Source of the DNA: Actinomadura spongiicola
GTDB lineage: Bacteria; Actinomycetota; Actinomycetes; Streptosporangiales; Streptosporangiaceae
Direction of reading: 5' to 3'
Assembly: GCF_003432485.1 (NCBI RefSeq)
Contig: NZ_QVNQ01000010.1
Span: forward strand, 239,548 to 303,547
DNA: 64,000 nt
Shown one piece after another: positions 7,671 to 16,927 of this stretch. How positions within the stretch are numbered: position 1 is the first letter of the stretch; each line of letters starts with the position of its first letter. A program made the position numbers and the translations under genes. The notes under the pieces are model-generated. The model saw nothing but the letters and a program-made list of their open reading frames with translations, was not told the origin of the DNA and searched no databases.

Positions 7671-10600
7671 TCAGCCGCCCAGGAGCTCGCGCCCGGCCGG
7701 GGACCGGAGCCATTCGACCGTGCGCGCCATGCCCTCCTCGAAGGAGACGGCGGCCTTGAACCCGAAGTCCTCGCGGGCCCGGTCGATCGGGAAGGACTGG
7801 TCGCGCTCCAGCAGATGGACGGCGTGCCGGGTGAGGACCGGACGCGACCGGACGCGCAACGTCCCGTACACGCGTTCGGCGGCTCCGGCGACGCCTGCGG
7901 CGAGCGGGCGCGGCAGGCTCACCGACGGCGGTTTGACGCCGAGACCGTCCGCGAGCGCCTCGATGTACTCCCGCCACGTCGTCATCTCGGGGTCGCGCAG
8001 GTTGTAGATCCCGCCCGCCGCCTGTTCCGAACCGCAGGCGGCGATCATCCCGTCGACGAGGTTGGCGACGTACAGCAGGCCCGCCGGAGCCTTGCCCTTG
8101 CGGACGTAGACCATCTGCCGGCTCTTCAGGAGTGCCGCGATCTCGACGACGAAGTCCTTGCTGCCCGGCCCGTACACGGAGACCGGCCTGATGACGGTGA
8201 GCGGCACGTCGGCCTGTTCGGCGGCCCGGATCACCGCCTTCTCCCCGAGGAGCTTGCTGCGGTTGTAGGGCAGGCCGACGTCCTTCGGCTCGGTCCTCTC
8301 GTCGCACGGCCGGACCGGGTACCCGTACACGTCGGTGGTGCTGAGGTGCACGAACCGTTCGACGGTGCCCGCGTGGTGAGCGGCGTCCACCAGGTTCTTG
8401 CAGCCGGTGACGTTGGCCTGCTCGAACTCCTCCCACGGCCCCCAGTCGGCGGACTTGCCCGCGCAGTTGTAGACGTACCGGACGCCCGCGGTGGCGCGCA
8501 GCAGCGCGTTCAGGTCGGTCAGCGAACCCCGCTCGATCTCGACGGGCAGGTCGGCGAACGCCGACCGGTCGCCGCCCTCGCGGACCAGCACCCGCACCCG
8601 GTGCCCGATCTCGGTGAGCCGGCGGGTCAGGTGGCCGCCGATGAACCCGGTCGCACCGGCCACGAGCACGTCGGCGGTACCGGACGGCGGCGGTTCGGTC
8701 GCGGGCCGGTCCCGGTCCTGGGTCCGGACGGCCGCCCTTGGCGGGGGCACGGTCACGGAGCCGGGGGTGGGTTGGTGCCGACGGTGCCGGGGTGAGGCGT
8801 TGTCCATGACGTCCACCAAGAGGTCGAGGGAGCGGTCGAGGTCGGCTTCGCGGTGGTCGGCGTTGACGAAGAACCGCAACCGGCACTTGTCGGCCGGCAC
8901 GGCCGGGTGGCCGATCGGCATCACGTTCACGCCGCGCTCCAGCAGCGCGGCGGAGATCTCCATGGCCCGCGCCCAGTCGCCGACGATGATCGGGATGACG
9001 GCCGTGTCGCGGGAGACACCGGTGTCCAGGCCGCGTGCGCGGGCCGCCGTCCGGAAATGCTCGGCCAGGCCGCGCAGGCGCGCGACACGGTCGGGCTCGT
9101 CCTGGATGACCCGGAACGCTTCGAGTGCCGCGGCGGCGTTGGCCGGGGAGATGCCGGTGCTGAAGATGTAGAGCGGCGTCGTGAACTTCATGAACCGGAT
9201 GAGTTCGCGGCGGGCGGCGATGTAGCCGCCGAGGCTGCCGATGGCCTTGCTGAGGGTGCCCATCCACAGGTCGACGTCGTTCGGGTCGACGCCGAAGTGT
9301 TCGCCGACGCCGCGTCCGGTGCGGCCGAGGACGCCGAGCGAATGCGCCTCGTCGATCATCAGCATCGCGTCGTGTCGCCGCTTCACCTCGATGAACGCCG
9401 GCAGGTCGGGCAGGTCGCCGTCCTGGCTGTAGGCGCCCTCGATCACCACCAGGGCGCGGCGGAACCGGCCGCGCGTCGCGGTGAGAACGCGGTCGAGGGC
9501 CTGCCAGTCGTTGTGCGGGAACGGCCGGCGAAGCGCGCCGGACAGGATGCACCCGCGGACCGTGCTGTCGTGGATCCACTCGTCGTGGACGATGAGGTCC
9601 TCGGGGCCGAAGAGGTGCCCGACGGTCGCGACGTTGGTGGCGTGCCCGCCCGCGAACACGATCGCCGCCTCGGCGCCGAGGAAACCGGCGATCTCCGCCT
9701 CCAGCTCGTGGTGCAGCGGGGTCTCCCCGCAGAGCAGCGGGGTCGCCGAGCTGGACGTCCCGTAACGGTCGATCGCGGCCTTGGCCGCCGCGCGCAGCCG
9801 GGGGTGCGCCGACAGGGCCAGGTAGTTGAACGCCGAGAAGTTCACCATCTGGCGGCCGTTCATCTGGATCAGGCCGGAGTTGAACCCCTCGTGGACGCGT
9901 TCGTAGGCGTTGGGGCCGCTCGCCTCGATCAGCCGGAGGCGTTCCAGCATCGCGGCGTATTCCTCCCAGTCCTCGAACCGCCGCTGGATCTTCACCGTCC
10001 GGGACGTGTCCGGGACGGGGGCGGGCGCGGGCGCGGGGGTGTACGTCTGGGCCGGTGGAGCCGTCATCGCGGGTTGGGGCGCGACCGTGAGGCCGAGGGC
10101 GTCCAAGAGTTGGCCGACGGTGAAGTCCTCGGGCAGGGTGTGGCGGAGTTCCGCGACGCGGTCGGGATACAGGGGGGCGAGGTGCCGTTCCAGCTCGCCC
10201 TTCATGAGCGAGTCCAAGCCCAGTTCGCTGCCGACGTGAGCGTGGGGCGAGATCTGGTCGACGGGGAAACCGCAGACCTTGGACATGTACGCCAGGACCC
10301 TGGCTGCGCCGTCGCCGGGCGTCACCGTCTGCGCCGTCCTGGTGGGGTGCGCGTATCCGTTGCCGTCCATGTCGGGTTCCCTTCGCGGCTCGGCCGTCCC
10401 GTTTCCGCCTGTTGACCAGGGTGTTTTGAGCCAGTAGGTGCCGCGCTCGAACACCGTGTGCGGCACGGCGACCCGCCGGCGCGGGTGACCGGCGTCGAGT
10501 CCGGACCAGCGGACGTCCCCGCCCGCGCAGTACCAGCGGCCGACCGACCGGAGGAAGGTCTGCCAGTCGTCCGCCTTGCGGCGCAGGGACGGCAGCCACA

Positions 10601-13600
10601 GCGCCGACTCGGCGTCCCCGGCGAGGCCGGTGCGCGCCAGGCCGAGGAGGGTGGGGTGCGGGCCGGCCTCCACGAACGTGTCGCAGCCGAGCCTGCGCAG
10701 CGCGGCGAGACCGTCCGCGAACCTGACCGTGCCGAGCAGATGGTCGGCCCAGTAGCCGGGGTCGGGACGGCCCATCGGCTCCCCGGTGTGGTCGGAGATC
10801 CACGGGATGTCCGGCTCCTTGGCGGTGATGCGGCGCGCGGCGTCCCGTAGCGGGTCGGCGGCACCGGCCATCAGCGGCGAGTGGAAGGCGTGGGAGACGG
10901 CCAGTCGGCGGACGACGACGCCCTTGTCCGGTAGGTCCCGGGCCAGTTCGTCGATCTCTTCCACCGGCCCGGACAGGACGAGGTGGTTTCGCGCGTTGAC
11001 GGCCGCGACCGTGACGGACGGGTGTGCGGCTGCTGCTGCCTGGATCGGCTCCGGCTCTCCGGCGCAGGCGATCATGGCGCCCGCTCCGGGCAACTCGTCC
11101 ATGAGACGGCCCCGGGTCGCGGCGAGGGTCAGCGCGTCCTCCAGGGAAAGCGCACCCGCGACGCAGGCCGCCGCGAACGCGCCGACGCTGTGACCGAGCA
11201 CGGCGGCAGGACGCACGCCGAGCGCGCCCCAGAGCCGGGCGAGCGCGACCTCCACGGCGACGAGGGCCGGTTGGCAGTTGCGGGTTCTCTTCAGCTCGGT
11301 CGCGTCGTCACCGGTGAAGAGGAGGTCGCGGAGAGAAGTGCCGAGGAGTTGCCGCAGCACGTCGTCCGCCTGGTCGATGACGGCGGCGAAGGCCTGGCTG
11401 GACTCGTAGAGTCCGCGTCCCATTCCTGGATACTGCGTGCCCTGGCCGCTGAAGAGGAACGCGGCCTTCGGGGCACGTGCCGTGCGCTCCCCGCGAAGGA
11501 CGTCCGCGGACGCCTCGTCGGCGGCGAGCGCGGCGAGCGCGCCGTCCAGGTCGGACATCGACCTGGTCACGACGACGGCGCGATGGCCGAGCGCCGCGCG
11601 TCCGGTGTTCGCGGCGTGGCACAGGTCAGCGAGTTCGACGTCCGGGCTGGCCGCGATGTGCGCCCGGTACCTGCGGGCGAGGGACGCGAGCGCGGACGGC
11701 GTGTGGGCGGACAGGCCCAGCGCCTGGACCGGCCGCTCGGCGTTCGGCGGGGCCGTCGCCGGAAGTGCCTCGGGCGGGCGGGCCACGATCACATGGGCGT
11801 TGGCGCCGCCGAACCCGAACGAGCTGACCGCAACGCGGGAGGGTGGGACGCGGACGCGCCCGGTCAGCACGGTGAGGCCTGACCCGTCCCAGGGCAGGTG
11901 CCGGTTCGGGGTCGTGAAGTGCAGTTGCGGGGGCAGTTCGCCGTGCCAGACGGTCAGGACGGCTTTGATGAGCCCGGCGATCCCGGCGGCGGCCTCCAGG
12001 TGCCCGATGTTGGCCTTGACGGAGCCGACCGGGCAGGGCGAGTCCGCGGCGCGGTCCCGGCCGTAGACCTCGGTGAGCGCCTCCCATTCGATGGGGTCGC
12101 CGAGGACCGTGCCGGTGCCGTGCGCCTCGACGTAGTCGATTGCGCGGCCGTCCGTGCCCGCCTCGGCGAGCGCCTGTTCGATGACCTGGCGTTGCGCCGA
12201 TCCCTTCGGGGCGGTGAGGCCGTTGGCGCGCCCGCCGTGCCCGACGGCGGCACCGGTGATGGTCGCCAGGACGCGGTCCCCGTCGGCGAGCGCGCGGGAG
12301 AGTCGTTTCAGGCAGACCAGCCCGGCGCCCTCGCCACGGACGTAGCCGCTCGCCGCGTCGTCGAAGGTGCGGCACGTCCCGTCCGGCGACAGCATCCCGC
12401 CGCGGGCGAACGCCACCGACAGCGCCGGGTTGATGATGAGGTTGACGCCGCCCGCGAGCGCCATGTCGCATTCCCCGGCGCGCAGGCTCCGGCACGCGGC
12501 GTGGACCGCGACCAGCGAGGACGAGCAGGCGGTGTCGATCGCGAGGCTCGGGCCGCGAAGGTCGAACTGGTAGGACAGCCGGTTCGCCGCGACCGCGTGG
12601 GCCGTGCCCGTCGCGGCGTACACGTCGATCGACCGGTGGTCGGACGTCTGGAGGTCGGCGTAGTCGTGGCTGCTGATGCCGACGAACACGCCGGTGTCGG
12701 TGCCCGCGACGGCGTCGGGGGCGATGCCCGCGTTCTCGAAGGTCTCCCAGGCGATCTCCAGGAGGAGCCGTTGTTGGGGGTCCATCCGTTCGGCCTCGCG
12801 GGCGGAGATTCCGAAGAAGCGGGCGTCGAAACGGTCGATGTGGTCGAGGAAGCCGCCACGGGTCGGGGCCTCCACTCCGGTGACGTCCCATCGGCCCGGG
12901 GGCACGTCGGTGACGGCGTCCCTGCCGTCGAGGAGAAGGCGCCAGTAGCCGTCCGGGTCGGGCGCGCCGGGGAAACGGCAGCCGAGGCCGACGACCGCGA
13001 TCGGCTCCGCGGCGTCGTCGAATTCGGGCTTCGGTTTGGGAGGTGTGTGTTCGTCGTCTTGTTGTTCGCCGCCGAGGCGGTGCGCGACGTCCCGGATGGT
13101 GGGTCGGTCGAAGACGGTGCTCGACGGCAGGTCGCGTCCGAGCCAGGTTCCGAGTTCCTCGATGATGCCGACCGCGGCCTTGGACGCCAGGCCCAGATCC
13201 GCGAAGGGGACGGTCGTGTCGATGGCCCCGGCGGGCAGGCCGAGCCGGGCGGCGACCTTCTCCACCAGCCATTCTTCGATGTCGGTCGTGCTTCGCGGAG
13301 CGGCGGGCGCCGGGGCCGCGGCGTCGGCGCCGAGCAGTCTCAGGAGGGCGGGGATCGACGGTTCGGCCAGGAGGTCGCCCAGGGGAACCCGCAGGCCGAA
13401 CTCTCGGTCGAGGCGGTTCGCCAGGTCCAGAAGCGCGGGGTAGGTCAGGCCGAGGTCCGCGAAGTCGCGGCGTTCGAGGTCTTGGAGCTTGGTCGTCGTG
13501 CCGGGAACGGTGGATTCGATTGTTTCGAGAATTCTCGTCCGGTCGGCGCCGCCTTGCCCACTGCCGGTCTCGCGGCTCACGCTCGCCGCGACGACCGGCA

Positions 13601-15338
13601 GTCCGAAGGTCAGGAACGCCTCCCGGCATCCCTTCCGCTGGATCTTGCCGCTCGTGGTCTTGCCGACCGACGCCCTCCTGACCAGGACGACGGCGTGCGG
13701 GGAGACGTCGTGCTCGCGTGCGATCGCCGCGCGGATCCGGGCCAGCAGCGTCCCGGGGTCGCCGACCCGGGGGCCGTCCACCTCGTAGACGACGACCATC
13801 TCCTCGGCGCCGTCGACGTCGACGCCGAACGCGGCGCCGCAGCCGCCCCGGATCGCCTCGTCCACGCGTTCCACGGTCAGCTCGACGTCCTGCGGATAGT
13901 GGTTGCGCCCCTGGACGATCACGACGTCCTTCAACCGGCCGACGATGTGCAGTTCGCCGTCCCGTTCGAAGCCGAGGTCGCCGGTCCGCAGGTGTTCGGC
14001 GCCGTCCGGGTCGTCGGCGATCCGCGCCTGGAACGTCTCCCGGGTGGCGTCGGGGTCGCGCCAGTACCCGCGGGCGACGCCCGGCCCGCTGATCCAGATC
14101 TCGCCGACCCGTCCGGCGGGCAGGCGACGGCGCGTCGCCGGGTCCACGATCGCCACGTCGACCCGGTCGGCGGCGGGTCCGCAGCCGACGACGCGGACGG
14201 CGCGGCGGCCCGTGACGGACGTCTCGACGCGGGCGTTCTCCAGCGCCTCCGCGTCGAGGGACGCGATCCGCGGCGCGCGGTCGGCCGGGGTGCCGCTGAC
14301 CAGGAGGGTCGCCTCCGCCAGCCCGTAGCACGGTAGCAGCGCACGCCGGTCGAAACCGCACCGCGCGAACCGTTCGGCGAACCGGTCGAGGGTGTCGGCG
14401 CGCACCGGCTCCGCGCCGTTCAGGGCGAGCCGCCAGGAGCTGAGGTCCAGTCCGGCCGTCTGCTCCTCGGTGATCCTGCTCAGGCAGTAGTCGAAGCCGA
14501 AGTTCGGGGACGGTGAGGTCGTCGCGCGGGTGCCGGAGAGCGTCTCCAGCCAGAGCAGCGGGCGTTGGATGAACGTGCGCGGCGCCATGAGGTGCCCCGG
14601 GACGCCGCCGTACAGCGGGGTGAGGAGCCCGCCGATGAGGCCCATGTCGTGGTACGGCGGAAGCCACGACACCAGGGCCGAGTCCCGGTCGTGCTCGATC
14701 GCCAGGTGGATCGTGCGCAGGTTCGCGACCAGGTTCTCGTTGCTCACCATGACGCCCTTCGGCGTCGCGGTGGACCCGGACGTGTACTGCAAGAACGCCA
14801 GCGAAGCGGGGGTCGCTTCGGGGTCGAGCCACGCGTCGGCGTCGTCCTGGCCGCATTCCGTGCTCGCCAGCCAGCGCAGGTTCGTGGCGCCCAGGTCGCC
14901 CCGGCTTCCCTCACCGGACTCCAGGGAGTGCTTCTGTTCCTCGTCCACCAGCGCCCACCGGGCCTGGGTGTTGCGGGCGACCGCGGCGAGCCGCGCCGTC
15001 GTGGCGCCCGTCCGGCCGGTGTCCGGCGGGTAGGCGGGGACCGCGATGGCCCCGGCGTACAGGCAGCCGAGGAACCCAGCGACGTATTCGAGGCCGGGTG
15101 GCAGCAGGAGCAGGACGGGACGGTTGCGCAGCCCTTCCCGCTGGAGCCGTCCGGCGATGGCGCGCGCACGGAGGTCGAGGTCTCGGTAGGTCCAGGACTC
15201 GCTGTCCCCGCGCGGGCCGGTCAGGAACCGGTAGGCGAGCCGGTCGGGTGTCAGTCGGAGGTGGTGCCGCAGGATTCCCGTCACCGTGTCCGGCTCGGGA
15301 CCTTCCCAGTGGGCGTCGATCGGGTTCGGGCGGGTCAT
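7671..15338 (-). CDS. redL: RedL-RedK fusion: FAAL-(ACP)-ACP-KS-AT-ACP-OAS-SDR megaenzyme
   Basis: 2555 residues. Order: fatty-acyl-AMP ligase about 10-580 (YTSGSTATPKG); a degenerate carrier-like domain 605-670 with Tyr633 where Ser is expected; ACP 685-757 (Ser719); KS 778-1190 (Cys938, His1073, His1113); malonyl-type AT 1293-1585 (GHSVG with Ser1384, HAFHS); ACP 1675-1750 (Ser1710); PLP alpha-oxoamine synthase 1790-2185 (GTLSKA, Lys2031); extended short-chain reductase 2220-2550 (GATGFIGG at 2228, YNRSK with Tyr2358 and Lys2362). RedL activates dodecanoate, extends it once with malonyl and condenses it with glycine. RedK reduces the resulting 4-keto-alkylpyrroline towards 2-alkylpyrrole. 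They are separate proteins in S. coelicolor, and here they are one chain. The ATG overlaps the redM stop by 4 bases. Confidence 0.9.
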   Translation of the reverse strand: MTRPNPIDAHWEGPEPDTVTGILRHHLRLTPDRLAYRFLTGPRGDSESWTYRDLDLRARAIAGRLQREGLRNRPVLLLLPPGLEYVAGFLGCLYAGAIAVPAYPPDTGRTGATTARLAAVARNTQARWALVDEEQKHSLESGEGSRGDLGATNLRWLASTECGQDDADAWLDPEATPASLAFLQYTSGSTATPKGVMVSNENLVANLRTIHLAIEHDRDSALVSWLPPYHDMGLIGGLLTPLYGGVPGHLMAPRTFIQRPLLWLETLSGTRATTSPSPNFGFDYCLSRITEEQTAGLDLSSWRLALNGAEPVRADTLDRFAERFARCGFDRRALLPCYGLAEATLLVSGTPADRAPRIASLDAEALENARVETSVTGRRAVRVVGCGPAADRVDVAIVDPATRRRLPAGRVGEIWISGPGVARGYWRDPDATRETFQARIADDPDGAEHLRTGDLGFERDGELHIVGRLKDVVIVQGRNHYPQDVELTVERVDEAIRGGCGAAFGVDVDGAEEMVVVYEVDGPRVGDPGTLLARIRAAIAREHDVSPHAVVLVRRASVGKTTSGKIQRKGCREAFLTFGLPVVAASVSRETGSGQGGADRTRILETIESTVPGTTTKLQDLERRDFADLGLTYPALLDLANRLDREFGLRVPLGDLLAEPSIPALLRLLGADAAAPAPAAPRSTTDIEEWLVEKVAARLGLPAGAIDTTVPFADLGLASKAAVGIIEELGTWLGRDLPSSTVFDRPTIRDVAHRLGGEQQDDEHTPPKPKPEFDDAAEPIAVVGLGCRFPGAPDPDGYWRLLLDGRDAVTDVPPGRWDVTGVEAPTRGGFLDHIDRFDARFFGISAREAERMDPQQRLLLEIAWETFENAGIAPDAVAGTDTGVFVGISSHDYADLQTSDHRSIDVYAATGTAHAVAANRLSYQFDLRGPSLAIDTACSSSLVAVHAACRSLRAGECDMALAGGVNLIINPALSVAFARGGMLSPDGTCRTFDDAASGYVRGEGAGLVCLKRLSRALADGDRVLATITGAAVGHGGRANGLTAPKGSAQRQVIEQALAEAGTDGRAIDYVEAHGTGTVLGDPIEWEALTEVYGRDRAADSPCPVGSVKANIGHLEAAAGIAGLIKAVLTVWHGELPPQLHFTTPNRHLPWDGSGLTVLTGRVRVPPSRVAVSSFGFGGANAHVIVARPPEALPATAPPNAERPVQALGLSAHTPSALASLARRYRAHIAASPDVELADLCHAANTGRAALGHRAVVVTRSMSDLDGALAALAADEASADVLRGERTARAPKAAFLFSGQGTQYPGMGRGLYESSQAFAAVIDQADDVLRQLLGTSLRDLLFTGDDATELKRTRNCQPALVAVEVALARLWGALGVRPAAVLGHSVGAFAAACVAGALSLEDALTLAATRGRLMDELPGAGAMIACAGEPEPIQAAAAAHPSVTVAAVNARNHLVLSGPVEEIDELARDLPDKGVVVRRLAVSHAFHSPLMAGAADPLRDAARRITAKEPDIPWISDHTGEPMGRPDPGYWADHLLGTVRFADGLAALRRLGCDTFVEAGPHPTLLGLARTGLAGDAESALWLPSLRRKADDWQTFLRSVGRWYCAGGDVRWSGLDAGHPRRRVAVPHTVFERGTYWLKTPWSTGGNGTAEPRREPDMDGNGYAHPTRTAQTVTPGDGAARVLAYMSKVCGFPVDQISPHAHVGSELGLDSLMKGELERHLAPLYPDRVAELRHTLPEDFTVGQLLDALGLTVAPQPAMTAPPAQTYTPAPAPAPVPDTSRTVKIQRRFEDWEEYAAMLERLRLIEASGPNAYERVHEGFNSGLIQMNGRQMVNFSAFNYLALSAHPRLRAAAKAAIDRYGTSSSATPLLCGETPLHHELEAEIAGFLGAEAAIVFAGGHATNVATVGHLFGPEDLIVHDEWIHDSTVRGCILSGALRRPFPHNDWQALDRVLTATRGRFRRALVVIEGAYSQDGDLPDLPAFIEVKRRHDAMLMIDEAHSLGVLGRTGRGVGEHFGVDPNDVDLWMGTLSKAIGSLGGYIAARRELIRFMKFTTPLYIFSTGISPANAAAALEAFRVIQDEPDRVARLRGLAEHFRTAARARGLDTGVSRDTAVIPIIVGDWARAMEISAALLERGVNVMPIGHPAVPADKCRLRFFVNADHREADLDRSLDLLVDVMDNASPRHRRHQPTPGSVTVPPPRAAVRTQDRDRPATEPPPSGTADVLVAGATGFIGGHLTRRLTEIGHRVRVLVREGGDRSAFADLPVEIERGSLTDLNALLRATAGVRYVYNCAGKSADWGPWEEFEQANVTGCKNLVDAAHHAGTVERFVHLSTTDVYGYPVRPCDERTEPKDVGLPYNRSKLLGEKAVIRAAEQADVPLTVIRPVSVYGPGSKDFVVEIAALLKSRQMVYVRKGKAPAGLLYVANLVDGMIAACGSEQAAGGIYNLRDPEMTTWREYIEALADGLGVKPPSVSLPRPLAAGVAGAAERVYGTLRVRSRPVLTRHAVHLLERDQSFPIDRAREDFGFKAAVSFEEGMARTVEWLRSPAGRELLGG

Positions 15339-16927
15339 CGTTCCACCGCCCCCGACGAGACGGAGGCCGGCACGCGGAGTCGGCCGAGGTCGACCTTGCC
15401 GTTGGCGTTGCGGGGCAGCGCCTCCAGCCGGGTCGCCGCGTGCGGGACCATGTACGTCGGCAGGTGCCGTGCGCAGTGTCTTTTGACCTCGATCAGGCCC
15501 GGCGCGTCCGCGCCATCGCGGACGGAGTGGTAGAGGACGAGCCGCGCGTCGGCGCCGTCCCCCTCCAGGAGGACGGCGGCCTCCGCGATGGCGGGGTGCC
15601 GGAGCGCCACGGCCTCGATCTCGCCCAGTTCGACGCGGTAGCCGGACACCTTAACCATGCGGTCCTTGCGGCCCCGGTAGACGAGCAGGCCGTCCGCGTC
15701 GCGGTTCACCAGGTCGCCTGTCGCGTGCCGGGCCTTGCCGGACGGATCCGGCTCACGGCCCCAGTAGCCGGGGGTGACACAGTCGCCCTCGACGATCAGT
15801 TCTCCGATCGCGTCCGGGTCGTGGAGGGGTTCGTCGTTCTCGTCGACGACGATGAGTCGGGCGTTTCCGACGGCGCGGCCGATGGGCAGCGGCTCGTCCC
15901 GCCGGAGGTCTTCCGGGCGCACCCGGTGGTAGGTGCAGACGTTGGTCTCCGTGGGCCCGTAGAGGTTGTACAGAACCGTCCGGCTGTTAAGGAGCGCGCT
16001 CAGTTCCCGGAGTCCCGGCATCGGGTAGACCTCACCGGCGAACAGCACGTAACGCAGCCCGGCGGCGGTCTCGGCCGTCAGCGCTCCGGACGCGGTGAGC
16101 AGCATCAGGATGGACGGCACCGAGTACCAGACCGTGACCCCGTGCTCGCGGATGCCGGTCGCCAGCGCCGCGACGTCACGTGCCTGGGCGTCCTCGACGA
16201 TCCACACCGCCGCGCCGACCGAGAGGGCGACGAACAGGTCGAAGGTGCTGAGGTCGAAGTTGAACGAGGCGTGGTTGGCGAACACGTCGTCCGCGCCGAC
16301 GTCCAGCTCGCGGCGGGCCCAGCCGGTGAACGCCGTCAGGTTGCGGTGCGAGATCTTGACGCCCTTGGGCGTCCCGGTGGAGCCGGACGTGTAGAGGATC
16401 GCGGCCAGGTCGGAGGGGGTGATCCGCGGCGGCCTCGACGTGGCGGTGTCCCGTGCCGCGCCGTCGAGGAACTCGTCGCGGGCGACGGCGGGCAGCGTGT
16501 TCGTCTGCGGTACGCCGTCCACCACGACGATCGACGTCGGCTTCGGGGCGGGCTCCAGGCCGTCGAGAAGCGCGAGATGGCGCCTGTCGGTGAACAGCAC
16601 GATCGGCTCCGCGTCACGGAGGATCGTGTCCGCCCTGGCAGCGGGCTGTCCCGCGTCGATCGGCACGTACGCGCAGCCGGCCCGGAGCGCGGCGAGGACG
16701 GTCTCGGCGTACTCCGGTCCCTTGTCCATCCAGACGGCGACCCGGTCGCCGGGACGCGCGCCGAGGCCGAGGATCCCGGCGGACAGCACGGCCACGGTGG
16801 CGGCGAGTTCCCCGTAGGAGATCGTCCGCCGTCCCACGAGGGCGGGACGCGCCGCGTGCTCGGGCGACTCGACGTCCGGGAGCCCCACGAGGCCGTCGTC
16901 CAGGGATCCGAACCGTCGCGCGCTCAC
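15335..16927 (-). CDS. redM: RedM/PigI-like L-prolyl-AMP ligase
   Basis: 530 residues, a complete stand-alone adenylation domain. Core motifs are ILYTSGSTGTPKG (A3), NLYGPTET (A5), ATGDLV (A7), GRKDRMVKVSGYRVEL (A8) and NGKVDL (A10, with the catalytic Lys). RedM/PigI adenylate L-proline and load it on the RedO/PigG carrier. The GTG start at 16927 gives a 4-base overlap with the redN stop. A longer open frame continues upstream but runs antisense-like through redN, and the canonical start of the fold is just after this GTG. Proline specificity is inferred from context and not from the binding pocket. Confidence 0.85.
   Translation of the reverse strand: MSARRFGSLDDGLVGLPDVESPEHAARPALVGRRTISYGELAATVAVLSAGILGLGARPGDRVAVWMDKGPEYAETVLAALRAGCAYVPIDAGQPAARADTILRDAEPIVLFTDRRHLALLDGLEPAPKPTSIVVVDGVPQTNTLPAVARDEFLDGAARDTATSRPPRITPSDLAAILYTSGSTGTPKGVKISHRNLTAFTGWARRELDVGADDVFANHASFNFDLSTFDLFVALSVGAAVWIVEDAQARDVAALATGIREHGVTVWYSVPSILMLLTASGALTAETAAGLRYVLFAGEVYPMPGLRELSALLNSRTVLYNLYGPTETNVCTYHRVRPEDLRRDEPLPIGRAVGNARLIVVDENDEPLHDPDAIGELIVEGDCVTPGYWGREPDPSGKARHATGDLVNRDADGLLVYRGRKDRMVKVSGYRVELGEIEAVALRHPAIAEAAVLLEGDGADARLVLYHSVRDGADAPGLIEVKRHCARHLPTYMVPHAATRLEALPRNANGKVDLGRLRVPASVSSGAVER

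Noticed and set aside
7594..14856. Other-frame minus-strand open frames of more than 1000 residues inside redL
   Set aside because: They are Arg/Pro/Gly-rich out-of-frame reads of the same gene; only the redL frame holds the FAAL, KS, AT, OAS and SDR motifs.
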